From Phytohabitans sp052068095 (lineage in GTDB: Bacteria > Actinomycetota > Actinomycetes > Mycobacteriales > Micromonosporaceae), in NCBI RefSeq assembly GCF_052068095.1, contig NZ_JBQHDG010000022.1:124001-188000 (forward strand): a DNA stretch of 64,000 bases. Reading direction: 5' to 3'. The notes beneath the pieces were generated by a model. That model was not told where the DNA came from. It ran no database searches and saw nothing but the letters and a program-made list of their open reading frames with translations. The translations under genes were made by a program, and so were the position numbers. This document shows, in pieces, positions 27,150 through 34,494 of the stretch; position 1 is the stretch's first letter; each line of letters starts with the position of its first letter.

Positions 27150-27382
27150 AGGGACTTTTCGGAGTCGGGGTGGCTTCGCCCCCTATTTGGACAGAGATTT
27201 GAGCTACCGCGACGTCCGTCGTGGTCCGGACCGTTGCTCCCGCGGCCTCACCCGTCCGCCGTTGGTCGCGCCGGTGGTCGGCGTTTGTCCACAATGGCTG
27301 TTCCCGGATCGGCGATCCGGGAAAGCAACAGGGGTTCCGTTGCCGTGAGTAACGGCCGCGATGGCGTGCGCCGCGCGAGAAA
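27150..27382 (+). repeat. intergenic repeat family, copy B (full form)
   Basis: The 418-bp gap 27004-27421 has no convincing gene. Most of it is repeat copy B: CTTTTCGGAGTCGGGGTGGC, TTTGGACAGAGATTTGAGCT, CGCGACGTCCGTCGTGGTCC, GCTCCCGCGGCCTCACCCGT, then TTTGTCCACAATG, a hairpin and AGCAACAGGGGT...GAGTAAC. It contains a perfect actinobacterial DnaA box TTGTCCACA (27285-27293) and the hairpin TTCCCGGATC-GGC-GATCCGGGAA (27301-27323). The same modules recur, in the same order, in copies C and D. Confidence 0.8.
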
Positions 27383-27421
27383 CGCCACGACGGGCGGCGA
27401 CCCCGACCCCCGAAATGTCTG

Positions 27422-29110
27422 TCACATGCGGTCGGGGGTGCCGATGCCGAGCAGGTCGAGCCCACGCCCTAGCACCCGCGCGGTCAGGTCGCAGAGCGCG
27501 AGGCGGCTCTCCCGCGCGGTGCCCTCCGCGCGCAGCACGGGGCAGCGCTCGTAGAAGGCGGTGAACGTCGTCGCCAGCCGGAAGAGGTAGGCGGCCAGCC
27601 GGTGGAACTCCAGCGACTCGCCCACGTCGGCGACCACGCCCGCGAAGCCGAGCAGCTCGATGGCGAGCGCGCGTTCCTCGGGCGCGGTGACCGGGATCGT
27701 GGCCGGGTCGTGCGGTGGGGTCACGCCACCCCGCCGGAAGATCGAGAGGATGCGGGCGCGCGCGTACTGGAGGTACGGGCCGGTGTCGCCCTCGAACGAG
27801 ATCATCCGGTCCCAGTCGAAGACGTAGTCGCGGGTGCGGTCGTTGGAGAGGTCGGCGTACTTCAGCGCTCCGATCCCGACCTGCTTCGCGATCTCGGTGT
27901 CCTCGACCAGCGCCGACGCACGGGCCACGGCCTCGTCCAGGAGCGTGCTGAGCTTGACCGTGTCGCCGGCCCGGCTGCGGAAGAGCTTGCCGTCCGGCCC
28001 GAGGATCGAGCCGAAGCCGACGTGCTGGGCGCGCGCCGGCTCGGTGAGCCAGCCGGCCTCGCGGGCGACCTGGAAGACCATCGCGAAGTGCTGGGTCTGC
28101 GGCAGCCCCACCACGTAGAGCAGGCGGGTGGCGCCTACCTCGCGGGTGCGGTGGCGGATCGCGGCGAGGTCGGTGGCCGGGTAGCCGAAGCCGCCGTCGG
28201 ACTTGCGCACGATCAGCGGCAGCGGCCCGCCGTCCCGGCCGGTGAAGCCCGCCGGGTAGACAACCTGGGCGCCGTCGCTCTCCCGCAGCAGCCCCAGCCG
28301 GTCGAGTTCGGCCACGACCGGCTCCAGCATGTCGTTGTAGAAGCTCTCGCCCCGGAAGTCACCCTCGGTCAGGCGCACGCCGAGCAGGTCGTACACGGCG
28401 AGGAAGTGCCGCTCCGACTCCTCGACCAGCAGCCGCCACAGCCGGCGGGTACCCGGATCGCCGCTCTGGAGGGCGACCACCCGGCTGCGCGAGCGTTCGC
28501 GGAAGGCCTCGTCGGCGTCGAACTTCGCGCGGGCAGCCTGGTAGAAGGCGTTGAGGTCGCGGAGCGAGAGGTCTTCGGCCGTCTCGCCCTCGTCGACGAG
28601 GTGCGCGATCAGCATGCCGAACGGGGTGCCCCAGTCGCCGAGGTGGTTGGCGCGGAGCACACGGTGGCCGAGCCAGTCGAGCACCCGCACCGCCGCGTCG
28701 CCGATCACGGTCGAGCGGAGGTGGCCGACGTGCATCTCCTTGGCCACGTTGGGCGCGGAGTAGTCGACGAGCACCGTCTCCGGTGCCTCCACCCGCGGCA
28801 CGCCGAGCCGCTCGTCCCGGCTCATCGCGGCCAGCAGCGGCCCGAGCGCGGCGTCGGCGAGCGTGAGGTTGATGAACCCCGGCCCGGACACCTCGGCGGA
28901 CGCGACGAGCCCGTCGAGCCGGGCCGTGTCGAGCACCGCCGCGGCGATCTCGCGCGGCGGCCGCCCGAGCCGCTTGGCCAGCGCGAGCGCCGCGTCCGCC
29001 TGGAAGTCCGCGCGCTGCGACCGTCGCAGGCTCGGGTCCACCCGCGCGCCGGCGACCGCTTCGAAGGCGGGCGCGAGCCGGTCGTGGAGCAGAGCTTCCA
29101 AGGTCGCCAT
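27422..29110 (-). CDS. argS: arginyl-tRNA synthetase
   Basis: This is a 562-residue class I synthetase that charges tRNA-Arg. The N-terminal Add-1 domain (about 1-90) is followed by the catalytic core with the HIGH signature as MHVGHLRST inside VDYSAPNVAKEMHVGHLRST. Other core features are GDWGTPFGMLIAHL, YPATDLAAIRHR and the KMSKS-equivalent loop DGKLFRSRAGDTVKLS; Arg enzymes of this type lack a canonical KMSKS. The C-terminal DALR domain contains RILSIFRRGG and HRLAAYLFRLATTFTAFYE. The start ATG 29110 has no RBS, but a TACATT box ends 7 nt upstream, fitting a leaderless transcript. It could be the housekeeping enzyme or a second copy. Confidence 0.95.
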   Translation of the reverse strand: MATLEALLHDRLAPAFEAVAGARVDPSLRRSQRADFQADAALALAKRLGRPPREIAAAVLDTARLDGLVASAEVSGPGFINLTLADAALGPLLAAMSRDERLGVPRVEAPETVLVDYSAPNVAKEMHVGHLRSTVIGDAAVRVLDWLGHRVLRANHLGDWGTPFGMLIAHLVDEGETAEDLSLRDLNAFYQAARAKFDADEAFRERSRSRVVALQSGDPGTRRLWRLLVEESERHFLAVYDLLGVRLTEGDFRGESFYNDMLEPVVAELDRLGLLRESDGAQVVYPAGFTGRDGGPLPLIVRKSDGGFGYPATDLAAIRHRTREVGATRLLYVVGLPQTQHFAMVFQVAREAGWLTEPARAQHVGFGSILGPDGKLFRSRAGDTVKLSTLLDEAVARASALVEDTEIAKQVGIGALKYADLSNDRTRDYVFDWDRMISFEGDTGPYLQYARARILSIFRRGGVTPPHDPATIPVTAPEERALAIELLGFAGVVADVGESLEFHRLAAYLFRLATTFTAFYERCPVLRAEGTARESRLALCDLTARVLGRGLDLLGIGTPDRM

Positions 29111-29264
29111 GCCCGCAAATGTAGGCGGGGTCGCGGGCGGTGGTCGCCCCAATTACGCCCCGAGCCATAGCGATGGCGGCTATTTCCAGGTACTCCAGCG
29201 GGACGCCCTGCTCAGTCGCCGGGCCATGATGTCTCGGGTGGCCACCCCTGCCCTCCGAGGCGAG

Positions 29265-29840
29265 TCACCAAGTGCGCCCGCCCGTGCGGAAGGATGCGGT
29301 CAGAGGGGCTTCCGATCCCCGTCTCAATAGGCCAAGCGTGAGCGGAGGCAGGCCAACCCGAACTGACATGCTTTGCAGCGCCTCGCGGATGAACGGGAAG
29401 GCAACGAAGAAGCCAACATTGGCTGAGAAGGCCGGTATCAGCTGGTCAAGGTCGCCGGGCGGCTGGTCAAGATCGAAAGAGACGATCACGTCAACTTCGA
29501 ACGTCGCGATCGCCTCGCCCGCCACGGTCGTGAGGGGCGCCGCGACACTGAACTTGCAGCTGAATCCCTCCGATCGGCGTCTGTAGGCGGCGCTGACCGC
29601 AAGCTCCGCCTCCACGTCGTCCAGCGGGCCGTCTCGGAAAAGCTCCACATTGGACTTTGTAACGCGGACGTCCTTCAGTTCGGCGCTTGCGGCTAGTGCC
29701 TCCAATTCGGTCGGGTTGACCTCAGGCGTGCTGGGCGGGCTCGCTGGCGCCTGCTCCGGCTGCTGGGAGGTGAGACGCCGACCCCGCTGCGAGCTCACCT
29801 CCGCGCGCCTACGATCACGAGATTTTGCCTTATCCGGCAC
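29265..29840 (-). CDS. SecB-like chaperone (third gene of a TAC-like module)
   Basis: This is a 191-residue protein; GTG 29840 overlaps the HTH gene's stop by 11 bp and has GGAGAG 5 nt upstream. An earlier in-frame GTG (29942) would overlap the HTH gene by over 100 bp. The basic, low-complexity first 45 residues precede a SecB fold: LKDVRVTKSNVELF, FSCKFSVAAPLTT, FEVDVIVSFDL, and the diagnostic C-terminal helix AFPFIREALQSMSVRVGLPP followed by LTLGLL. Classical SecB is proteobacterial; in actinobacteria, SecB-like proteins are known from toxin-antitoxin-chaperone modules such as Mycobacterium tuberculosis Rv1955-Rv1957, where the chaperone protects the antitoxin. Gene order here (toxin-like, DNA-binding, SecB-like) is the same. 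The region is less GC-rich than argS beside it. Confidence 0.8.
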   Translation of the reverse strand: MPDKAKSRDRRRAEVSSQRGRRLTSQQPEQAPASPPSTPEVNPTELEALAASAELKDVRVTKSNVELFRDGPLDDVEAELAVSAAYRRRSEGFSCKFSVAAPLTTVAGEAIATFEVDVIVSFDLDQPPGDLDQLIPAFSANVGFFVAFPFIREALQSMSVRVGLPPLTLGLLRRGSEAPLTASFRTGGRTW

Positions 29841-30534
29841 GAGTCTCTCCGTCGCTCCCGCTTTGTGCGCCTGTTTCGGACGGCTCGATCTCAACCGCCA
29901 CCGGCGGCTGCTTGACCATCCCCACCGCCATACGCCACGCACTGGATAGCTGCGGGGATGAGCTGCCCGCGCGGGTCAGGCGGGTCGTATCAGGATGGCC
30001 GATGAGGCGGTCGGAGAACGAATTGATGACCTCCCACTCGGCATCCACGGGCTCGCGCACGCCAGAGATCGCGCAGTGGATCTGCGCGATCTCGCGGTCG
30101 CTGAGGAATGACTCACCGAAATCGATCTTGTAGTTATGCGAAAGCCACTCGGCGACCCGTGCCCAGCGCCAGACCTTGGATGATCCTGGGGAGCCGGCTG
30201 GCGGCGGAAAACCGCCCGGACCGCGACGGCCGTCAACCCAGAGTCGAACTGCCTCCCGGGTGACTCCGACGCGATGGGCGATATCGGAAACGCTGACCAA
30301 ATCTTGGTCGACCTCCACCAGAGTGGCGTGGGGCAGGGCGTGGCGAATGCGTCGGGCGACCTGCACCGTGACGCCAGCAACGTCCGTGGGGTCCTGTTTG
30401 TCAGTGTGAAGCGTGGCCAGCACGCGTCCGTCGACGGACGTCCACTCCAAGTCAGAAAGGCGCTCACCGATCATGGACAGTGTGCTTTCGTCTGTCAGAT
30501 CGACACCGGCTACGTGAAGAGGGACACGGAACAT
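29830..30534 (-). CDS. HTH DNA-binding protein, candidate antitoxin/autorepressor
   Basis: This is a 234-residue protein from ATG 30534 with GGTGAG close upstream. The first ~85 residues form an alpha/beta domain (FRVPLHVAGVDLTDESTLSM, then VTVQVARRIRHALPHATLVE). A helix-turn-helix follows at about 90-150: VSVSDIAHRVGVTREAVRLW, then DGRRGPGGFPPP and KVWRWARVAEWL. This is a recurrent actinobacterial DNA-binding architecture; partial alpha/beta fold plus HTH is also how HicB antitoxins are built (analogy, not proven homology). A helical C-terminal half (SFLSDREIAQIHCAISGV) ends in a disordered tail, which in TAC systems can be the chaperone-addiction segment. The stop overlaps the SecB-like gene. 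Confidence 0.75.
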   Translation of the reverse strand: MFRVPLHVAGVDLTDESTLSMIGERLSDLEWTSVDGRVLATLHTDKQDPTDVAGVTVQVARRIRHALPHATLVEVDQDLVSVSDIAHRVGVTREAVRLWVDGRRGPGGFPPPAGSPGSSKVWRWARVAEWLSHNYKIDFGESFLSDREIAQIHCAISGVREPVDAEWEVINSFSDRLIGHPDTTRLTRAGSSSPQLSSAWRMAVGMVKQPPVAVEIEPSETGAQSGSDGETRAG

Positions 30535-30565
30535 GATCTCACCCGCCTCTTGACTCCTCGACCTG

Positions 30566-30594
30566 AGCATATACGTGGCGTTGGCGACTGCCAA
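30566..30594 (-). promoter_or_regulatory. promoter with overlapping inverted repeat for the HTH-SecB pair
   Basis: On the minus strand TTGGCA (30594-30589) is followed after exactly 17 bp by TATGCT (30571-30566), a good sigma-70-type promoter 32 bp before the HTH start. The -35 box lies inside the dyad TTGGC-GACT-GCCAA (30581-30594), so a protein bound there would block RNA polymerase. This fits autorepression by the HTH protein. Confidence 0.6.
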
Positions 30595-30620
30595 CAGTCT
30601 AGGCCGAACTGCAACGTCGC

Positions 30621-31331
30621 TCAGCCATTCGCCAAACGAGACCGGACCACGGCGAGGCGCGTGCGGCACTGCTGGATCCTCTTCTTGAGGGTCCGTACGG
30701 CCTGGCTGCGTGGAAGGCTCTTGGCTTCCTGGTGAACCTCCGACACCGTGGCCTCGGCCAAGTCCATGATCCGTCGAGGATCGAGGTCGTCCGTCTCGGC
30801 GGCGTCGAGGGCCTCCTGCGCCGCCTCCTCGGCAAGCGCGACGGCCTTGTCGGCGTCATCGGCAATTTCCCACAGCCGCTCGATCTCCGCGGTGTCTGAC
30901 TCGGCGGCGTCCATAAGCTCGCTGGCGCGTGCCCACGCCTCCAACGACTCCTGCTGGCCTCCGTGCGCGTCGATCAAGCGCTCAGCCGCGTCTACCAGAC
31001 GTTCGGCCTTGGTCATCTTCACCGTCGCGGCCTCCAGTCGGCTTGCCGGACCCGTGGCGCTGTGCCGGCATTGCTCGACCTTCCTTCTCAAGCCTGTAGC
31101 GGCGGATTCACCGCCCTCACCGGTGCTGAACACCACGTAGGAGCAGAAATCGTTGGTGTCCACTTTCCGACAAAAAACCACTCCGAATATATGTGCCGCG
31201 CCACCGGACTCCTTGAAATGCCATCCGGCGCTGCGTGCGAAATCGAGGGCTTCGCGAAACCATTGCGAATTGTGGCGCGGCCACTTGTCGTCCGGTGACC
31301 TCCACTCACCGGAATGACCACGCTTTGACAT
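30621..31331 (-). CDS. HicA-like domain plus coiled coil, candidate toxin of a TAC-like module
   Basis: This is a 236-residue protein; ATG 31331 has GAGG 6 nt upstream. Residues about 14-88 resemble the HicA-like mRNA-interferase fold: WFREALDFARSAGWHFKESG, then AAHIFGVVFC, a second Cys in NDFCSYVVFSTG, and GLRRKVEQCRH. The pattern GW...G(x)H...C...C...VxST...A..LR..V..C.H is that of short HicA-like proteins in actinobacteria (inference by pattern). The remaining ~140 residues are a long charged coiled coil (AERLVDAAERLIDAHGG, ADKAVALAEEAAQEALDAAE) not usual for HicA, suggesting oligomerisation or a partner-binding arm. The gene precedes the HTH gene by 86 bp on the same strand. Confidence 0.6.
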   Translation of the reverse strand: MSKRGHSGEWRSPDDKWPRHNSQWFREALDFARSAGWHFKESGGAAHIFGVVFCRKVDTNDFCSYVVFSTGEGGESAATGLRRKVEQCRHSATGPASRLEAATVKMTKAERLVDAAERLIDAHGGQQESLEAWARASELMDAAESDTAEIERLWEIADDADKAVALAEEAAQEALDAAETDDLDPRRIMDLAEATVSEVHQEAKSLPRSQAVRTLKKRIQQCRTRLAVVRSRLANG

Positions 31332-31364
31332 CAACCACCTCGCAAGGTGCCAGTGGACATGGGC

Positions 31365-31374
31365 TTGTCGACAA
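31365..31374. promoter_or_regulatory. 10-bp palindrome before the HicA-like gene
   Basis: TTGTCGACAA is a perfect palindrome 34 bp upstream of the start and overlaps a possible -10 box TATTGT (minus strand, 31376-31371). It shares TTG-N-CGAC with the dyad at 30581-30594 inside the same module, so both could bind the same regulator. Confidence 0.4.
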
Positions 31375-31483
31375 TAGCGGCAACACCCCACGCGCTATCT
31401 TGCCACAGCTCTTGCGCGACCGAGGTTGGTGTATCGGCGGTGATCCTGCCTCGATCGGAAATTGATGTTGCCCCGGATGAATG

Positions 31484-32284
31484 TCACCTGGCAGCGGTGG
31501 GCTTGGGGAGTGGGGCGCGGCCGATGGTGGAGTAGAGGAAGTGGCCGCGGATCACCAGGCCGGAGCGGCGGTCGCGGGCCAGCCACTCCAGGTGGTCGAG
31601 CTCGTCGCCGGTCAGGCCGGCGGTGAGCAGGCGGTCGCGAAACAGGGCCAGGTTGACCGTCGCGAGCAGCGCGCCGGGGCTGCCGGCCGGCCAGACGGGC
31701 GAGTGGATGGCCGTGTCCACCTCGTGCAGGCCGGCCGCCCGCATCCGGCTGTGTATCCGGGTGGCCCAGGTGGGGTCGTTGTCCAGGATGCGCAGCAGGG
31801 CCTTCTGGTAGCGGTCGAACAGTGCCACGTCCTCCCGGCTGGGCGCGTCGATGACGATGTCTTCGGTGCGGATGTACCAGTCTTCGACCACCAGGCTGCC
31901 GCCCGGGCCGAGGGCGGCCGCGAGCTTGGCCAGCACCTGCTCGCGCTCGGGCAGGTGGAGCAGGAGCAGGCGGGCGTGGATCAGGTCGTACGGCGGGTCG
32001 GGCACCGGCTCGGCGACGATGTCGTGGGCGAGCACGCGGATGCCGGGCTCCTCGACGAGGTGGCGCGGCTTGAGGTCGGTGGCGACCACCGACGCGCCGC
32101 GGCCGGCCAGCCAGCGGGCGACGCTGCCCGCGCCGGCGCCGACCTCCAGGCAGCGGAACGGGCCGGCGGGAGTGTCCACAGCGGACAGGCGGGCGCGGGT
32201 GAAGTCGTCGAGCATCGCGGATAGGCATGCGTGCTGCTGGAGCGCCACGTCAGCGTCGTTGTCGTAGGCGTAGCCGCCCGGCAT
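31484..32284 (-). CDS. class I SAM-dependent methyltransferase
   Basis: This is a 266-residue protein; ATG 32284 has a perfect AGGAGG 4 nt upstream. The SAM-binding motif I is CLEVGAGAGSVARWLAGRGA, motif II VVATDLKPRH, and the post-motif is LIHARLLLLHLPER followed by GPGGSLVVEDWY. The N-terminus YAYDNDADVALQQHACLSAM and the C-terminal mostly helical cap resemble small-molecule methyltransferases of secondary metabolism. The substrate is unknown. It is divergent from the small GntR gene, which may control it. Confidence 0.9.
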   Translation of the reverse strand: MPGGYAYDNDADVALQQHACLSAMLDDFTRARLSAVDTPAGPFRCLEVGAGAGSVARWLAGRGASVVATDLKPRHLVEEPGIRVLAHDIVAEPVPDPPYDLIHARLLLLHLPEREQVLAKLAAALGPGGSLVVEDWYIRTEDIVIDAPSREDVALFDRYQKALLRILDNDPTWATRIHSRMRAAGLHEVDTAIHSPVWPAGSPGALLATVNLALFRDRLLTAGLTGDELDHLEWLARDRRSGLVIRGHFLYSTIGRAPLPKPTAAR

Positions 32285-32369
32285 CGAACCTCCTGGAAGG
32301 GGTGAGGCGACCCGGGCCACCAGGTTGCCGACCAAGGGGCGGGGGCCGCCTCACCGAACGTTCAACCTA

Positions 32370-32384
32370 GGGTTCTTAGGACCC
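32370..32384. promoter_or_regulatory. imperfect dyad in the methyltransferase-GntR intergenic region
   Basis: GGGTTC-TTA-GGACCC (5 of 6 arm bases paired, centred on TTA) lies between the two divergent genes, next to the palindrome GAACGTTC (32356-32363). GntR/YtrA-type regulators often bind such dyads, so it may be the site of the small GntR protein. Confidence 0.35.
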
Positions 32385-32469
32385 AGAGTCAATTGGGTAC
32401 GACGAATACTTGAGACCCCAGGGCGGGCATGATCAAATGTCATACGCCGACCAAGGGGAGTGCCAGCAC

Positions 32470-32712
32470 ATGCCCGCCGTGCCCGTTTACCGCAAGATCA
32501 TTAATGACATACGCGGACGGATAGAGTCCGGTGAACTCAAGGCGGGAGACAAGCTGCCCTCGATCGCCGAGCTGATGCAGGCATACGAGTGCAGTGACAC
32601 CCCGGTCAAGGCGGCGCTCGGCCGGTTGCAGGACGCCGGGGTGCTCGAGGGCCACCAGGGCCGTGGAGTCTACGTAATGGGCAAGCCCGTCCAGTCCTCC
32701 CCAGGTAAGTAG
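32470..32712 (+). CDS. minimal GntR-family DNA-binding protein (wHTH only)
   Basis: This has 80 residues from ATG 32470 (GGGGAG 9 nt upstream). It is essentially one GntR winged helix: VYRKIINDIRGRIESGELKA, GDKLPSIAELMQAYECSD, TPVKAALGRLQDAGVLEGHQ and the wing GRGVYVMG. There is no effector-binding domain, unlike most GntR proteins of 220-250 residues; YtrA-type proteins are also short but longer than this. It ends only 38 bp before the flavoprotein gene and is divergent from the methyltransferase. Confidence 0.85.
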   Translation: MPAVPVYRKIINDIRGRIESGELKAGDKLPSIAELMQAYECSDTPVKAALGRLQDAGVLEGHQGRGVYVMGKPVQSSPGK

Positions 32713-32750
32713 GATCGCGCCAGAACCACACCGTACCCGGCACCCGGAAA

Positions 32751-33743
32751 GTGGTGCATCCACCCCAAATGGTCGATGTCGTCGTGGTCGGAGCGGGCGT
32801 GATCGGGCTGACGTCCGCGATCCGCCTGCGGGATGCCGGCGCCCGGGTGGCGCTCGTGGCCGCCGACCCGCCCGAGCGGACCGTCTCCGCCGTGGCCGCC
32901 GCGGTGTGGTATCCCACGCACACCGACCCCGACCCCCGGGTGCTGGCCTGGGCCGGGGAGACCTACGACGAGCTGGCCCGCCAGGCGGCCGCGGGCGCGC
33001 CAGGTGTGGTGATGCGCCGCACCCGCATGTTCGTCCAGCCGTCCGACGACCCGTGGTGGGCGCGGGTCGTCCCCGATTTCGAAGACCACGGCGGTGAGTG
33101 GCGGTTCACCGTGCCCACCGTGGAGATGGGCCCCTACCTGGAGTGGCTCGTGGCGCGGCTGGCCGGCGGCGGCGTGCGGCTGGAGCGCCGGCGCCTCCGC
33201 GACCTGGCCGAGGCGGCCGAGCTCGGGCCGGTGGTGGTCAACGCCACCGGCCTCGCGGCCGGTGTGCTGTGCGCGGACGCCGCGATGGTCCCGGCCCGCG
33301 GCCGGATCGTCCTGGTCGCCAATCCGGGCATCGAGACGTCGGTACGCGACGAGCACCACCCGGCCGGCACCGCCTACGTGCATCCACGCTCCCGGGACGT
33401 GGTGCTCGGCGGCACGTTCGAGCTGGGGGAGTGGGACACCGGCCCGGATCCGCGGGTCGCGCGGGGGATCGTGGCCCGCTGCACCGAGCTCGTGCCGGAG
33501 CTCGCCGGCGCCCCGGTGCTGGGTGAGCTGGCCGGGCTGCGGCCGGTGCGGCGGAGCGGCCCGCGGGTCGGCGCCGACCCCGAGCCGCTGCCCGGCGGTG
33601 CCCGGATGATCCATAACTATGGGCACGGAGGGGCCGGAGTAACGCTGTCCTGGGGATGTGCGAGCACCGTTCTCGTAGACTTCGGCCGTGACCTCGGTCC
33701 AGATCGCGGAGAGCCACACCCTCCGGCGGGACGCCCGGCGTAA
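32751..33743 (+). CDS. FAD-dependent oxidoreductase, D-amino-acid oxidase-like
   Basis: It has 330 residues from GTG 32751 (GTG 32754 and ATG 32769 are equally possible; the dinucleotide fold starts at the latter). The FAD-binding motif is VVVVGAGVIGLTSAIRLRDA. Other DAO features are GRIVLVANPG, YVHPRSRDVVLGGT, the substrate-carboxylate Arg in LRPVRRSGPRVG and the C-terminal HNYGHGGAGVTLSWG. Enzymes of this group oxidise D-amino acids to 2-oxo acids with release of H2O2. The 3' end overlaps the start of the TetR gene by 56 bp. Confidence 0.9.
   Translation: MVHPPQMVDVVVVGAGVIGLTSAIRLRDAGARVALVAADPPERTVSAVAAAVWYPTHTDPDPRVLAWAGETYDELARQAAAGAPGVVMRRTRMFVQPSDDPWWARVVPDFEDHGGEWRFTVPTVEMGPYLEWLVARLAGGGVRLERRRLRDLAEAAELGPVVVNATGLAAGVLCADAAMVPARGRIVLVANPGIETSVRDEHHPAGTAYVHPRSRDVVLGGTFELGEWDTGPDPRVARGIVARCTELVPELAGAPVLGELAGLRPVRRSGPRVGADPEPLPGGARMIHNYGHGGAGVTLSWGCASTVLVDFGRDLGPDRGEPHPPAGRPA
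33676..33681 (+). promoter_or_regulatory. -10 box for a leaderless TetR transcript
   Basis: TAGACT lies exactly 6 nt before the GTG start of the TetR gene, which has no RBS. This is the typical spacing of a leaderless actinobacterial mRNA, with the promoter inside the 3' end of the oxidase gene. Confidence 0.4.
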
Positions 33744-34260
33744 CCGGGCCTTGATCATCGAGGCGGCGCGCGAGGTGTTCGCGCTCGCCGGCTTCGGCGC
33801 GCCCCTGGACGCGGTGGCCCGGCGCGCGGGCGTCGGACGCGGCACGCTCTACCGCCACTTCCCAGACCGCTACGCGCTGGCGGTCGCCATCTTCGAAGAC
33901 AACGTGCGCGACATCGAGCAGCTCGCGATGGCCTGCGATGGCCGCCCCGACGCGTTCGACGCGCTGCTGCGCTCGCTGGTCGACCACCAGGTGCGCAGCC
34001 ACGGCCTGCACCAGGCGCTGGCCAAGGGCAAGGAGGCGCCGGAGCTCCAGGCGCTGGCCGAGCGGATCGTCCACGCCTTCGGCGAGCCGATCCGGCGCGC
34101 GCAGGAAGACGGCGCCATCCGCTCCGACCTGGCCAAGGAAGACCTGCTCGACGTCATGCGCATGGTCGCCTCGGTGATCGAGGGGATCGACGACCTCGAG
34201 CGCCGGCGGGCCAAGGCCGACCGCGCCGTGAGCCTGCTCCGCAACGGCCTGCGCGGCTGA
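33688..34260 (+). CDS. TetR-family transcriptional regulator
   Basis: This is a 190-residue protein. The N-terminal HTH reads RNRALIIEAAREVFALAGFG, APLDAVARRAGVGRGTLYRH and FPDRYALAVAIFE. The C-terminal ligand domain is of the SBP-56/TetR_C-like helical type and ends in IEGIDDLERRRAKADRAVSL. The GTG start lies within the 3' end of the oxidase gene. The ligand and targets are unknown. Confidence 0.92.
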   Translation: MTSVQIAESHTLRRDARRNRALIIEAAREVFALAGFGAPLDAVARRAGVGRGTLYRHFPDRYALAVAIFEDNVRDIEQLAMACDGRPDAFDALLRSLVDHQVRSHGLHQALAKGKEAPELQALAERIVHAFGEPIRRAQEDGAIRSDLAKEDLLDVMRMVASVIEGIDDLERRRAKADRAVSLLRNGLRG

Positions 34261-34282
34261 CCAACCCCGCCGCCGAGTTCCA

Positions 34283-34494
34283 GAGACCTTTCGGAGTCGG
34301 GGTGCTTCGACCCTCCTATTTAGACAGAGATTTGAGCTACCGCGACGTCCGTCGGGGTCCAGACCGCTGCTCCCGCGGCCTCACCCGTCCGCCGCTGGTC
34401 GCGCTCACCCTGCGCGCAACCGGCGGGGGTTTGAGCTCGCGCCAGGCGGTGGTCGACGTTTGTCCACAATGCCCGCTCCCGGACCGGCGGAGGT
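34283..34494 (+). repeat. intergenic repeat family, copy C
   Basis: The 370-bp gap after the TetR gene (34261-34630) has no gene. Copy C begins 22 bp after the TetR stop with ACCTTTCGGAGTCGGGGTGC and runs through AGAGATTTGAGCTACCGCGA, CGGCCTCACCCGTCCGCCGC, a perfect DnaA-type box TTGTCCACA (34460-34468) and GCTCCCGGACCGGCGGAGG. Relative to copy B the hairpin after the box is degenerate. Confidence 0.8.

Noticed and set aside
27285..27293. Replication origin
   Set aside because: Only isolated DnaA boxes inside a repeat; no box cluster, no AT-rich unwinding region and no dnaA/dnaN genes.
27150..27420. Open frames across repeat copies B, C and D giving similar peptides (FELPRRPSWS, GSAIRESNRG)
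   Set aside because: The similarity follows from the DNA repeat. No start with RBS, no consistent reading frame between copies, and the hairpins fit non-coding DNA better.
30621..31331. Calling the toxin candidate HigB/RelE
   Set aside because: The sequence lacks the RelE-type basic strand pattern; the GW...H...C...C...VxST layout fits HicA-like proteins better.
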